From Ochrobactrum sp. RH2CCR150 (GTDB taxonomy: Bacteria; Pseudomonadota; Alphaproteobacteria; Rhizobiales; Rhizobiaceae), in assembly GCA_014138095.1 (NCBI GenBank), contig JACGXE010000018.1, forward strand, positions 24,729 through 88,728: DNA of 64,000 bases, read 5' to 3'. Position numbers and translations under genes: made by a program. This document shows, piece by piece, positions 10,720-19,731 of this stretch (positions within the stretch are counted from its first letter, which is position 1; every line of letters starts with the position of its first letter). The notes under the pieces are model-generated. The model saw only the letters and a program-made list of their open reading frames with translations, did not search any database and had not been told where the DNA came from.

Positions 10720-11490
10720 TTATTCCATCTCACCATTCAGGAAAGCCGCGACCGAAACGCCAGCTTTTTCAAGTCTTGCTCGGATTGTCTGTGCCATGGC
10801 AAGCGCGCCTGCCGTATCGCCGTGAACACAGATCGACTGCGCCGCGAGTGCGATTGGTTCGCCCTCAATCGTCGGCATCCGACCAGTGTCTAGAAAACGG
10901 ACAAGCCGTTCAGCAGCCGCGTCAGCATCGTACAAGACGGCGCCACCGCGAGAGCGGGGAACCAGACGTCCGTTCGGCATATAGGCCCTGTCGGCGAAGA
11001 TCTCAGAAAACACCTCCAGCCCGGCCATCCTCGCAGCCAGCTCCAGTTCGGTTCCCGATATGGCAAGGATTGCCAGCTTTCCCGGCAAAGCCGCGACTGC
11101 CGTGACGATGGCCTCGGCAACCGCCCGATCATCCGCAGCAAGATTACCCAGAGCACCGTGAGGTTTCACATAGCGCACCTCCGCCGCGGCGAGCGCTGCA
11201 ACCCCTTGAAGGCTGCCGACCTGCGCCGCGACCATGCGCCCGATCTCGCCCCGCTCCATCGGGATTACCCGTCGACCAAACCCTTCGCGATCTGCATAAC
11301 CGGGGTGCGCACCGATGACCACGCCACGAGCTGTCGCCTGCCGCAGCGCGGTAAACATGGTTTCTGGATCGCTGGCGTGACCGCCACAGGCGATATTGGC
11401 CGAGGTGACCACATCAAGCATTGCCGTGTCGTCGCCCATGGTCCATGGGCCGAAACCCTCACCAAGATCGGAATTCAGGTCTATCTTCAT
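10720..11490 (-). CDS. pxpA: 5-oxoprolinase subunit A-like (LamB/YcsF family)
   Basis: 256 aa. It begins MKIDLNSDLGEGFGPW, the LamB/YcsF signature with conserved Asp and Glu, then SANIACGGHASDP and GAHPGYADREGFGRR, and later VKPHGALGN and SICVHGDTAGA. Family members catalyse ATP-dependent opening of 5-oxoproline together with PxpBC. The start is 2 bases after the VOC gene stop, so it belongs to the long catabolic operon. The unusual point is its company: amine oxidase, ThDP decarboxylase and ALDH genes. Confidence 0.88.
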   Translation of the reverse strand: MKIDLNSDLGEGFGPWTMGDDTAMLDVVTSANIACGGHASDPETMFTALRQATARGVVIGAHPGYADREGFGRRVIPMERGEIGRMVAAQVGSLQGVAALAAAEVRYVKPHGALGNLAADDRAVAEAIVTAVAALPGKLAILAISGTELELAARMAGLEVFSEIFADRAYMPNGRLVPRSRGGAVLYDADAAAERLVRFLDTGRMPTIEGEPIALAAQSICVHGDTAGALAMAQTIRARLEKAGVSVAAFLNGEME

Positions 11491-11491
11491 T

Positions 11492-11941
11492 TCATGTACC
11501 GGGCCTGTTGGTCGAGCGCGTCAGTAGTACGACGCCGCCAACGTCCGCCGTATCAAAATAGGTGAAGCCCGTGCGGTTCTCGCGGCGTCCCGACATTTTG
11601 ACCGGAATTCCGGCCTCCGATTCCGCCGCGTCCGCATCCGGCACCTCGAAACCGAGATGGAAGACGCCTTCGCCTTTCTCTTCTAGGAAGGTGCGCTGCG
11701 GGCACGGATCCTCGCTTGGTTGGCAAAGCTGTAACTGGATGTTGGGGAGATTACAGATACGATACTGCATCTTACCGAAGGCAACGGGATTGGGCACGTG
11801 GAGGTCGGTATATTCCATCAATGGCGGATAGGCGATCCATGGCCCGACACCAATCGACTCGTAATAGGCCTGTGTCTTGTCTATGTCGTGGACGACGAGA
11901 CAGATATGATGCAGCTTCTCGAATACAGGGTTCATGATCAA
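11492..11941 (-). CDS. VOC-family protein (glyoxalase/epimerase fold)
   Basis: 149 aa. Two beta-alpha-beta-beta-beta modules; metal ligands are likely in FEKLHHICLVVHD (His), QLQLCQPSED (Glu/Gln) and VFHLGFEV (His). Length and layout resemble methylmalonyl-CoA epimerases and other small VOC enzymes, so it could be an epimerase, isomerase or lyase of the local pathway. It overlaps the SDR gene by 4 bases. No specific activity can be assigned. Confidence 0.75.
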   Translation of the reverse strand: MIMNPVFEKLHHICLVVHDIDKTQAYYESIGVGPWIAYPPLMEYTDLHVPNPVAFGKMQYRICNLPNIQLQLCQPSEDPCPQRTFLEEKGEGVFHLGFEVPDADAAESEAGIPVKMSGRRENRTGFTYFDTADVGGVVLLTRSTNRPGT

Positions 11942-12714
11942 TTCTCCGCCAGAGGCATGATGTAGTTGAGCACACGCCGGCCACCGTCGGGATAGACGGT
12001 CTCACCGGTGATGAACGATGCATCGTCGCTGGCAAGGAACGCGACGACTGAGGCGATTTCCTTCGGTTCGCCATATCGGCCCATTGGGGTGCGCATCATG
12101 ATCGCCTTGTGACCAGCGCTGTTGACGAAATCGCCCGCGACCATCTCGCTCATAATCGTACCCGGCCCGACACCCGCCACGCGGATGTTATGCGGCGCGA
12201 AAGCGACAGCCGCAGTGCTCGTGATCTGGTTCATGCCGCCCTTGGAGATTGCGTAGGGTGCAACATTGGGGTTAGCGAGGCCCGAATTAATCGATGACAT
12301 GATGATGATGACACCTCCACCGCCTTGCGCGATCATCTGGCGACCAGCGGCCTGGGTGCCGAAAAACGCGCCCTTCAAGTTGACGTCGAGCACCTGGTCA
12401 TACGTTTCCTCGGTCACATCAAGGAACGGTACGATAGGACAAATGCCGGCATTGTTCACCATGACGTCAAGCCGACCAAACCGCTCGACCGCCTTGGCGA
12501 TCAGCGCATCAACCTGATCCTTGCGGCTTACATCTGCGATCACAGACAGCAGCGTTTCAGGTGTTCCGATTGCTTGCGCCGTTACCTTGAGGCGTTCTTC
12601 GTTAACATCCGAGATAACCACATTGGCGCCTTCCGAGAGGAAGCGTTCAGCCGTGGCCCGACCAATTCCCTGCGCAGCACCCGTGATAACAACGACTTTT
12701 CCCCCAAACCTCAT
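11938..12714 (-). CDS. SDR-family oxidoreductase
   Basis: 258 aa classical short-chain dehydrogenase. NAD(P) motif TGAAQGIG at the N terminus; NNAG in VMVNNAGICP; catalytic Ser in IMSSINSG and YxxxK as YAISK; C-terminal FITGETVYPDGG. An acidic residue after strand 2 (VVISDVNEE) favours NAD(H). It lies 11 bases after the FAD oxidase gene and overlaps the VOC gene, so it is part of the same operon. It probably oxidises or reduces a hydroxy/keto intermediate. Confidence 0.87.
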   Translation of the reverse strand: MRFGGKVVVITGAAQGIGRATAERFLSEGANVVISDVNEERLKVTAQAIGTPETLLSVIADVSRKDQVDALIAKAVERFGRLDVMVNNAGICPIVPFLDVTEETYDQVLDVNLKGAFFGTQAAGRQMIAQGGGGVIIIMSSINSGLANPNVAPYAISKGGMNQITSTAAVAFAPHNIRVAGVGPGTIMSEMVAGDFVNSAGHKAIMMRTPMGRYGEPKEIASVVAFLASDDASFITGETVYPDGGRRVLNYIMPLAEN

Positions 12715-12725
12715 GGCAATCTCCT

Positions 12726-13907
12726 TCAGTAGATGATGCTTTCGGGCATCGGCTGGCCCGCGCGAATCCTATGATATCCCAATGGCGACAAATCGAGGCT
12801 GGTATAGGCACCATTTACGATAAGCTCCGCCACACCCCGCCCGGCTGCGGGCGCATGCATGACGCCGTGGCCCGAAAAACCGGTCGAAAAGACAAGATTG
12901 GATATCTCGTCATGCAGGCCGACGACGCCGTTGTGATCGAGCGCATTGATCTCGTAATGGCCCGCCCAGGACCGATCCAGTCGCAACTGCTCCATGGCAG
13001 GAATGCGCGCTGCGAGCGCTGGCCAGAAGATCTCTTCCATCAGTTCGTGATGCGGCTCGAAATCGCCTGTTGCATCATGGTCGCGGTCTAAGGGCGGCTG
13101 GATGCCGCCAATGAAACCCTCCCCTTCCGGACGGATCCAGATGCCCGAGGAGTCGAACAGCATCGGAAAGTTCGCAGCCTTCAGAGGTACGCGGAAGGAA
13201 AACACGGTGCGCTTTCGTGGTGTAACAGGCAACGGCTGGCCGAGCGCCGTCATCAAAGCTCCCGAAGCCGCTCCTGCCGCCATAACGCACCAGTCGCAGG
13301 GAAGAACCATGCCATCGCTCAACCGAACGCCGCTTATGCGCGTGCCCTCAATGTCGAAGCCGTCGGCGCGAGCGGAGACATATCGTACGCCCAAATCCTT
13401 TGCCGCACCGCGCACCAAGGAAAGAAGCGACCAGGCATCGAACCATCCTTCACCGCTCACCCCGAAAGTTCCGACGCCAATGTCTTCTACCGACAAATAG
13501 GGAAAGCGAGCAACAACCTCTTCTGGCGTCAGGGCGATGACATCGGCCCCTTCCGCGCGCTGCATTTCTGCGGCTATGCGGCGGGCCTCTATCGTTTCCG
13601 GCCCGCCAAGGATCAGGTAGCCGTTTTCTACATAACCGATGTCCGCGGAAGCACCGAAGGTCTCCTTGATGCGGCGGAAGAAATCCACGCCGAACAGGCT
13701 CATGTAGATGTTGACCGGTGTACCAAACTGCGTGCGGATTGACGCTGCCGACAGTGCTGTAGAACAGAACTGATAGGTCGGGTCCTTCTCGACCACCGTA
13801 ATTTCGCCTGCAAATCCTTCGCGACGAAGGAACCACGCTGCGAAGCTCCCCATGATTGCGCCACCGACGATAACAATCCTTGCCTTTTTAGTATCAGTCA
13901 TAGCCAT
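12726..13907 (-). CDS. FAD-dependent amine/amino acid oxidase (DAO family)
   Basis: 393 aa. The N-terminal FAD-binding motif is ARIVIVGGAIMGSFAAWFLRREG, a GxGxxG variant, and the C-terminal FAD-closing motif is NLVFSTGFSGHGVMHAPAAGR. The fold and length match sarcosine, glycine and D-amino acid oxidases, so the substrate is likely a primary or secondary amine next to a carboxylate. In the operon it would supply the 2-oxo acid for the ThDP decarboxylase. ALDH ends one base upstream of its start. Confidence 0.87.
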   Translation of the reverse strand: MAMTDTKKARIVIVGGAIMGSFAAWFLRREGFAGEITVVEKDPTYQFCSTALSAASIRTQFGTPVNIYMSLFGVDFFRRIKETFGASADIGYVENGYLILGGPETIEARRIAAEMQRAEGADVIALTPEEVVARFPYLSVEDIGVGTFGVSGEGWFDAWSLLSLVRGAAKDLGVRYVSARADGFDIEGTRISGVRLSDGMVLPCDWCVMAAGAASGALMTALGQPLPVTPRKRTVFSFRVPLKAANFPMLFDSSGIWIRPEGEGFIGGIQPPLDRDHDATGDFEPHHELMEEIFWPALAARIPAMEQLRLDRSWAGHYEINALDHNGVVGLHDEISNLVFSTGFSGHGVMHAPAAGRGVAELIVNGAYTSLDLSPLGYHRIRAGQPMPESIIY

Positions 13908-13908
13908 C

Positions 13909-15387
13909 TCAGCGGATCACGAAAGGGTTAGCGACTGCACCAGCGGTATCGATCCAGACCGTCTTGGTTTGTAGATATGCATTGATAGCCTCCTGTCCGC
14001 TTTCGCGTCCGACGCCGCTTCGCTTGTAACCCCCGAATGGCGCCATATAGCTCACCGCGCGATAGGAATTAATCCAGACCGTGCCCGCCTCAAGCGCCGC
14101 GCTGCCACGAATAGCGCGCGCGATGTCGCCGGTCCACAGACCCGCCGCCAACCCATAGGGACTATCATTGGCGATGGCGTAGGCCTCCTCTTCATCATCG
14201 AATGGAATGATAGACAGAACCGGTCCAAACACTTCCTCGCGCGCGATGCGCATCTGGTTGTTGACGCCGCAGAAAATCGTAGGTTCAACGAACCATCCGG
14301 TACTAAGTTCTTCCGCATCCGGCGCCTTGCCGCCAAGTACGGCTTCGGCACCTTCACCGCGAGCGATATCGAAGTAAGACAGAACCTTGGAACGCTGTGC
14401 CTGAGTGGTAATGGGACCAACCTGCGTTGTCTTATCGGCAGGATTGCCGAGACGCGCCGTTCCGGCCAGCTTGACCACGCCCTCGACCACGCGGTCATGG
14501 ACCGCGCGCTGAACGAGCAGGCGCGAACCGGCGATACAGGTCTGGCCCGAGGCCGCGAAGATGCCCGAGATCGCGCCATTCACTGCATTGTCGATATTGG
14601 CGTCAGCAAAGACGATGTTGGCGGATTTGCCGCCGAGTTCGAGCGTGACAGTCTTGAGGCCATCCGCAGCAGCACGATAGACGGCAATGCCGCCCGGCTC
14701 GCCGCCAGTGAACGCTATTTTCGACACATCGGGATGATTGACCAACGGCACGCCGACATCCACTGGCATGCCCGTGACTGTATTGACGACGCCAGGCGGA
14801 AAGCCTGCCTGCTCAAACAGCTTGACGAACTCCAATGCGGAAGCAGAGGTATGTTCCGAGGGCTTGATCACCACGGTATTGCCGGCGGTCAGTAATGGCG
14901 CCAGCTTCCATGTGAGCAACATCAGCGGTGAATTCCACGGCACGATCGCCGCAACGACGCCGATAGGTTCGCGCCGGGTGAAGGCGAACATTCCCGCCTT
15001 GTCGATCGGCAAGACCGCGCCTTCGATCTTGTCGGCCAGCCCACCAAAGTAGCGGAACCATTCGGGAATGTAGCGCAACTGCGCTTCCATCTCGACAATG
15101 AGCTTGCCGTTGTCGCGTGTTTCGAGTGCCGCTAGGCGCGTTGCGTTTTCCGCAATCAGGTCTGCCAGTCGCACCAGCAGTTTTCCACGCGCGCTCGCCG
15201 TCAGGCCAGCCCAAACCGGGGATCGGAATGCTGATTTGGCCGCAGCAACGGCAGCCTCAACTTCGACGGGCCCATCCAATGGGATCAGCCCCCACGGCTT
15301 GCCGGTGAAGGGATCGAAAGTTTCGAACGTATCGCGCACAGGCTGGAGCCGACCGCCGATCGTATTGTGAAACTGCTGTAGTGCCAT
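13909..15387 (-). CDS. Aldehyde dehydrogenase (NAD-dependent)
   Basis: 492 aa from the ATG at 15387, preceded by AGGAGAG; the longer in-frame reading from 15453 lacks family-like sequence. Catalytic Glu in LELGGKS and catalytic Cys in ASGQTCIAGSR are present, as are PWNSPL and FGGYKRSGVGRE. The betaine-aldehyde/salicylaldehyde-type subgroup is plausible. Its place after a two-subunit ThDP decarboxylase suggests it oxidises the aldehyde that enzyme makes to a carboxylic acid. Confidence 0.92.
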   Translation of the reverse strand: MALQQFHNTIGGRLQPVRDTFETFDPFTGKPWGLIPLDGPVEVEAAVAAAKSAFRSPVWAGLTASARGKLLVRLADLIAENATRLAALETRDNGKLIVEMEAQLRYIPEWFRYFGGLADKIEGAVLPIDKAGMFAFTRREPIGVVAAIVPWNSPLMLLTWKLAPLLTAGNTVVIKPSEHTSASALEFVKLFEQAGFPPGVVNTVTGMPVDVGVPLVNHPDVSKIAFTGGEPGGIAVYRAAADGLKTVTLELGGKSANIVFADANIDNAVNGAISGIFAASGQTCIAGSRLLVQRAVHDRVVEGVVKLAGTARLGNPADKTTQVGPITTQAQRSKVLSYFDIARGEGAEAVLGGKAPDAEELSTGWFVEPTIFCGVNNQMRIAREEVFGPVLSIIPFDDEEEAYAIANDSPYGLAAGLWTGDIARAIRGSAALEAGTVWINSYRAVSYMAPFGGYKRSGVGRESGQEAINAYLQTKTVWIDTAGAVANPFVIR

Positions 15388-15473
15388 GTCGTCTCTCCTC
15401 TTACGGCCCTTCCCGCCGTTTCCAAAAAACGATGGGAGGGCAGTCGTCATCAACTGCCCTCTCCAGAATTGCC

Positions 15474-16061
15474 TCAGCAGTTTGCAAAACCCAGATGGGC
15501 GCGAAAGCGATTTTTGACGAATGTCGCATCGCGCGGCGGCAATGAGCGCGGCAGATTTTCCGCCTTGATCTTGAGGACAAACAGTCGCGGACCTTTGGCG
15601 GGCTTGGCCAAACGCTCGACCAGTCCATCGACTTCATCCAGACTGCGTAACTCGGCCGTATCCGCAAACCCTGCAGAAGCGGCAATTTTGTCAAATGTGA
15701 TGCCCCGTCCGGTATGGCTGGATTGCATTCCGGTTTCCCCAAAATGCTCGTTATCCAGTACAATGATGTCGAGATTGGCCGGCTTTGCTACGGAGATCGT
15801 GGCCAGCGCACCAAAGGCCATCAACATCTCCCCGTCGCCGGTAATGACAATCACTCGCTTGTCGCGTTGAGCCTGTGCCAAGCCAAGGCCGGTCAGAGCC
15901 GCACCGCCCATCGCACCCCAGAGATAGTAATTGCTATCTACGTCCCCGGCGGCGTGCACATCATAGCTGGGCGAGCCAAGACCGGTCACCACCAGCGCCC
16001 CGTCGCGCGCTGCCAAAAGCTTGTTCACCGCCGCGCGGCGATCCATCACTTCTTGCGTCAT
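15474..16061 (-). CDS. ThDP-dependent decarboxylase, C-terminal (ThDP-binding) subunit
   Basis: 195 aa from the ATG at 16061, five bases after the stop of the alpha subunit. The ThDP motif GDG-(about 27)-N runs from GDGEM at residues 75-79 to N104 in VLDNEHFG. This half-size layout is that of sulfopyruvate decarboxylase ComE and of phosphonopyruvate decarboxylase-like pairs. With the alpha subunit it should decarboxylate a 2-oxo acid to an aldehyde. The exact substrate is unknown; sulfopyruvate is one possibility among several. The aldehyde dehydrogenase gene follows in the same direction. Confidence 0.85.
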   Translation of the reverse strand: MTQEVMDRRAAVNKLLAARDGALVVTGLGSPSYDVHAAGDVDSNYYLWGAMGGAALTGLGLAQAQRDKRVIVITGDGEMLMAFGALATISVAKPANLDIIVLDNEHFGETGMQSSHTGRGITFDKIAASAGFADTAELRSLDEVDGLVERLAKPAKGPRLFVLKIKAENLPRSLPPRDATFVKNRFRAHLGFANC

Positions 16062-16066
16062 AGATC

Positions 16067-16621
16067 TCACCACTTCTTCTTGCCAAGCAGGCGTTGGCCT
16101 ATCAGCACCGCAATCTGCTGGTCGGCATCAAAGGCCATACTAGCCGCCTGTTCAACGACCTCCACCAGAGCCTCGCCCGTTTCCGCACGCAGGACGGTCA
16201 CACCGATCGCCTTGAGCGAGGCTTCCGTCGCTCGCCCCATCGGCACCTGCCATGGATTGAATTCCGCCCATTCGCCGCGCATCGTCACGAGCATCAAGAG
16301 CGGTGTGCGGGTCTGCACTGGAAGCGACAGCATGTTAATGCAGTTGCCCACACCGGACGACTGCATTAGCACCACCGAACGCTGGCCGCCGAGCCAAGCG
16401 CCTGTCGCGATCGCGATCCCTTCCTCCTCGGTCGTCAGGACATTGGTCGTCACATCCCTGTCCTCGCCGAACAGCCGAATCAGCGTAGAGTGACCGGCAT
16501 CCGGCACATAGGACATCTGGCGGACACCCGCGTCCTTCAACACTTGATAAAGAGCAATCGGCCAATTCTTGGCCAAATCTCTGTTTCGTTCTTTCATGGG
16601 GATCGCCTCAGCGACAGTCAT
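16067..16621 (-). CDS. ThDP-dependent decarboxylase, N-terminal (pyrimidine) subunit
   Basis: 184 aa, the PYR half of a split ThDP enzyme (ComD-like). It begins with a short charged lead, then LYQVLKDAGVRQMSYVPDAGHSTLI. The conserved Glu that activates ThDP is in TTEEEGIAIATGAWLGG (about residue 65), followed by VVLMQSSGVGNCINML, all typical. It is the first gene of the long leftward operon, with a LysR gene divergent from it. Confidence 0.85.
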   Translation of the reverse strand: MTVAEAIPMKERNRDLAKNWPIALYQVLKDAGVRQMSYVPDAGHSTLIRLFGEDRDVTTNVLTTEEEGIAIATGAWLGGQRSVVLMQSSGVGNCINMLSLPVQTRTPLLMLVTMRGEWAEFNPWQVPMGRATEASLKAIGVTVLRAETGEALVEVVEQAASMAFDADQQIAVLIGQRLLGKKKW

Positions 16622-16721
16622 TGCAGGTCTCCCGGCGTGGCTTGATATTTACCGTATAGCCTTGCCGAAGATTATCTACATCGACCCTTTTTCATGAACA
16701 GATATAGCGGTATTGTATAGC
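16622..16721. promoter_or_regulatory. Divergent promoter between ThDP operon and LysR
   Basis: A 100-bp gap. It contains related AT-rich words ACCGTATAG (about 16651-16659) and ATAGCGGTATTGTAT (16704-16718). The second is a T/A-rich near-dyad ending just before the LysR ATG and fits a T-N11-A type LysR box. No firm -10/-35 pair chosen. Confidence 0.35.
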
Positions 16722-17708
16722 ATGGAATTATCTCAGCTCAGAACGCTCATCCACGTCGCCGAACTCGGCAGTCTGTCCAAGGCAGCCGACCGGTTGCACA
16801 TTGCCCAGCCTGCGCTCAGCCGGCAGATCAGGCTGCTTGAGGAAGAACTTGGGGTCCGTCTGTTCGACCGTCACGGTCGAGGCATGATCGTCACCGACCA
16901 GGGGCAGGATGTCCTGCGTCACGCTTTGCGGGTAATGGTCGAGCTCGATGAGATCCGGGCGTCAGTATCCAATGAGAATGCCCCCCTTCGAGGACACGTT
17001 TCCATCGGAATGCCCCCCACGGTGGCTGACATCCTGTCTGAGCCGCTCGTCGCTGCGTTTCGCAGCAGTCACCCCGACGCGACATTGCGAATTGTCAGCG
17101 CCTATTTCGGATATCTTCTGGACTGGATGCACCGTGGCGAAATAGATGCGGCAATCCTCTACGATCCCAAGTCAGCGCGGACCCTGCGTGTTCAGCCCCT
17201 GTTGGAAGAGGTTCTTTTTCTCATCGGTCCGCCAGGATCGGGATTGTCTCAGGAAGTCGCGGTAGAGTTCGCAGACGTGGAAAATACGCGCCTTCTGTTA
17301 CCAAGCAAGGGGCACGGCTTGCGCGTGATCCTTGATAAATGCGCAGACGATTGCGGCTTTGCTCTGCATGTACCAGTCGAGGCCGACAGTTATTCGACGT
17401 TGAAATCATTGGTCCGGAGCGGACATGGCTCAACAATCCTTCCCTTGGCGCCAATTCACAAAGACCTTGCTGCCGGGCAACTTTGCGCCGCCCCCCTGCG
17501 AAATCCTGTCCCAGTGCGCCGGCTTATTCTCTCCTATCCGACGGATAGACCCGTACCCAGACTTGCGCGGTTCGCAGGCGAGATCATCGCTTCGAATGTC
17601 AGGCAAATGGTCAGGCAGGGTGTCTGGCCCGGCCAATTGCCTCCAGAAGCTGACGAAACGGGAGCCCTGTCTCGGGTGAAAAAGGCTGCCCTAATGGCCG
17701 ACGAGTAA
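16722..17708 (+). CDS. LysR-family transcriptional regulator
   Basis: 328 aa from the ATG at 16722 (MELSQLRTLIHVAELGSLSKAADRLHIAQPALSRQIRLLEEELG), a canonical LysR HTH. A TTG three codons earlier is less likely. The effector domain follows (GHVSIGMPPTVAD), close to the CbbR/NAC-like group. It stands between two catabolic operons, divergent from the ThDP-decarboxylase operon and ahead of the acyl-CoA dehydrogenase operon, so it may serve both. The C-terminal 25 residues are a weakly conserved tail. Confidence 0.88.
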   Translation: MELSQLRTLIHVAELGSLSKAADRLHIAQPALSRQIRLLEEELGVRLFDRHGRGMIVTDQGQDVLRHALRVMVELDEIRASVSNENAPLRGHVSIGMPPTVADILSEPLVAAFRSSHPDATLRIVSAYFGYLLDWMHRGEIDAAILYDPKSARTLRVQPLLEEVLFLIGPPGSGLSQEVAVEFADVENTRLLLPSKGHGLRVILDKCADDCGFALHVPVEADSYSTLKSLVRSGHGSTILPLAPIHKDLAAGQLCAAPLRNPVPVRRLILSYPTDRPVPRLARFAGEIIASNVRQMVRQGVWPGQLPPEADETGALSRVKKAALMADE

Positions 17709-17821
17709 GCCTGGAGTTCGAGCGATAGAATTTCCTTATAGCTGATCTATAAGACTGGTCGTTGTCGGCATGCCTCGTCTCTGGCAAGCATCATAAGCAC
17801 ACAGCCAGAGGAGTGAGTACA

Positions 17822-18982
17822 GTGACCGACGCCGTCGAGAAATATTCCGATATCCGTGACGCCGTGGCAAAGCTCTGTGCGAAGTTTCCCGGCGAGTACT
17901 GGCGTAAGCTCGATCGCGACATGGCCTATCCGCAGGAGTTCGTCGACGCGTTGACAGAAGCCGGCTGGCTGTCGGTTCTGATCCCGGAGGAATTCGGTGG
18001 CGCTGGCCTCCCACTCTCAGCCGCCGCGGCTGTTCTTGAGGAAATGCAGCGCGCCGGGTGCAACGGCGGCGCCTGCCATGCCCAGATGTATACGATGGGC
18101 ACCCTGCTGCGCCACGGTTCGGACGAGCAGAAACACGAGTATCTCCCCAAAATTGCCAGCGGAGAACTGCGCCTCCAGGCCTTCGGTGTGACCGAGCCGA
18201 CTAGTGGCACCGATACCGGTGCATTGAAAACGACCGCACGCCTGGAGGGCGATCATTACATCGTCAACGGACAGAAAATCTGGACGAGCCGGGCTGAGCA
18301 CTCTGATCTGATGCTTCTGCTTGCCCGAACCACACCGCGCACAGATGGCATGAAGAAGACGGACGGACTGTCGGTTCTCCTCGTCGATATGCGTGAGGCC
18401 AAGGGCAACGGCCTGACCATCCGGCCAATCCGCACCATGATGAACCATGCGACCACGGAAGTGTTCTTCGACAACTTGCGTGTCCCAGCAAAGAACTTGA
18501 TCGGCGAGGAAGGAAAAGGCTTCCGGTACATACTTTCCGGCATGAACGCCGAGCGCATTCTCATTGCCGCCGAATGCGTGGGCGACGCGAAATGGTTCAT
18601 TGAAAAAGCAGTGTCCTATGCCAAGGAACGCACGGTCTTCGACCGTCCCATCGGAAAGAACCAGGGAATCCAGTTTCCAATCGCCAAAGCCTACGCGAAC
18701 ATGCGGGCAGCGGAACTGATGATCCGCGAGGCCCTCTCCCTCTATGAGGCAGGCCATAACCCCGGCGCAGAAGCGAACATGGCCAAGATGCTGGCCGCCG
18801 ATGCCAGCTTCGAGGCGGCCAATGCCACTGTGCAGACGTTTGGCGGTTTCGGCTTTGCAGAGGAGTACGACGTTGAACGCAAGTTCCGCGAAACGCGCCT
18901 CTATCAGGTTGCGCCGATTTCGACCAATCTCATCCTGTCCTATATCGCCGAGCATGTGCTGGGTCTGCCGCGCTCTTACTGA
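17822..18982 (+). CDS. Acyl-CoA dehydrogenase
   Basis: 386 aa from a GTG at 17822 with GAGGAG eight bases before; the ATG at 17762 would add a non-conserved leader. FAD/substrate motifs: AFGVTEPTSGTDTGALKTTA, GQKIWTSRAEHSD, and C-terminal QTFGGFGFAEEYDVERKFRETRLYQVAP with the FAD-adenine site. It oxidises an acyl-CoA to the 2-enoyl-CoA, passing electrons to ETF. With a CoA transferase, hydratase and CitE-like lyase downstream, a branched C5 dicarboxyl-CoA such as methylsuccinyl-CoA is a reasonable substrate, by inference. Confidence 0.9.
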   Translation: MTDAVEKYSDIRDAVAKLCAKFPGEYWRKLDRDMAYPQEFVDALTEAGWLSVLIPEEFGGAGLPLSAAAAVLEEMQRAGCNGGACHAQMYTMGTLLRHGSDEQKHEYLPKIASGELRLQAFGVTEPTSGTDTGALKTTARLEGDHYIVNGQKIWTSRAEHSDLMLLLARTTPRTDGMKKTDGLSVLLVDMREAKGNGLTIRPIRTMMNHATTEVFFDNLRVPAKNLIGEEGKGFRYILSGMNAERILIAAECVGDAKWFIEKAVSYAKERTVFDRPIGKNQGIQFPIAKAYANMRAAELMIREALSLYEAGHNPGAEANMAKMLAADASFEAANATVQTFGGFGFAEEYDVERKFRETRLYQVAPISTNLILSYIAEHVLGLPRSY

Positions 18983-18990
18983 GGTTTTCA

Positions 18991-19731
18991 ATGAACGTCT
19001 TGATTGTCTATGCCCACCCTGAACCGAACTCCTTCAACGGAGCTATGCGCGATGTTGCAGTTGAAACGCTGAAGGCACAGGGGCATTCGGTCGAAGTGTC
19101 CGATCTCTATGCCATGGACTGGAACGCCGTCGCCGGGCCGGGCGATATAGACGGTCCACGCTCGGAACCCTCGCGCTTCAGCCTCGCGCGTGAACAGACG
19201 GTAGCGATGGAGAACGGCACGATCGCGAACGATATCGCCGGCGAGCAGGAAAAACTGATACGAGCCGATTTCGTAATTTTCCAGTTTCCGGTCTGGTGGT
19301 TCAGCATGCCAGCGATCCTGAAAGGATGGGCGGACCGTGTGTTCGCGCGCGGCTTTGCTTACTTGCCCGGTCGCAAATATGACACGGGCATGTTCAAGGG
19401 CAAACTCGCGATGCTTGCTGCCACAACGGGTACGTCAGCCGACACTTATGCGCCGGATGGAATCGACGGCGATATACTCACTGTGTTTTGGCCGATTCAT
19501 AACGGGCTGCTGCGCTATACTGGTTTCGACGTTCTGCCGCCCTATCTCGCCTATATGCCTGCGCGTGAAGATGAGGCGACGCGGGTCAAGCAATTGTCTG
19601 CCTATCGGCACCGGCTTGAAACCATCGAGCAGACCCCTCGTCTGTTCTTCCATCCGGCAGATGACTATGGGCAGAACGAGCGACTGAAGCCCGGAGTGCT
19701 CGCTCGTTCGGGACAACAACGCAATGTCTGA
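18991..19731 (+). CDS. Flavodoxin-fold NAD(P)H oxidoreductase (NQO/MdaB family)
   Basis: 246 aa. NVLIVYAHPEPNSFNGAMRD is the typical start of the family, followed by FQFPVWWFSMPAILKGWADRVFARGFAY and a TTGTSADTYAPDG flavin-site loop. Members are FMN/FAD quinone or nitro reductases. It begins 8 bases after the acyl-CoA dehydrogenase and overlaps the CoA transferase gene. Its role here is not clear; it may deal with electron flow or with a quinone-like substrate. Confidence 0.85.
   Translation: MNVLIVYAHPEPNSFNGAMRDVAVETLKAQGHSVEVSDLYAMDWNAVAGPGDIDGPRSEPSRFSLAREQTVAMENGTIANDIAGEQEKLIRADFVIFQFPVWWFSMPAILKGWADRVFARGFAYLPGRKYDTGMFKGKLAMLAATTGTSADTYAPDGIDGDILTVFWPIHNGLLRYTGFDVLPPYLAYMPAREDEATRVKQLSAYRHRLETIEQTPRLFFHPADDYGQNERLKPGVLARSGQQRNV

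Noticed and set aside
18017..18991. 324-codon minus-strand open frame across the acyl-CoA dehydrogenase
   Set aside because: Antisense shadow; the plus-strand gene has all family motifs.
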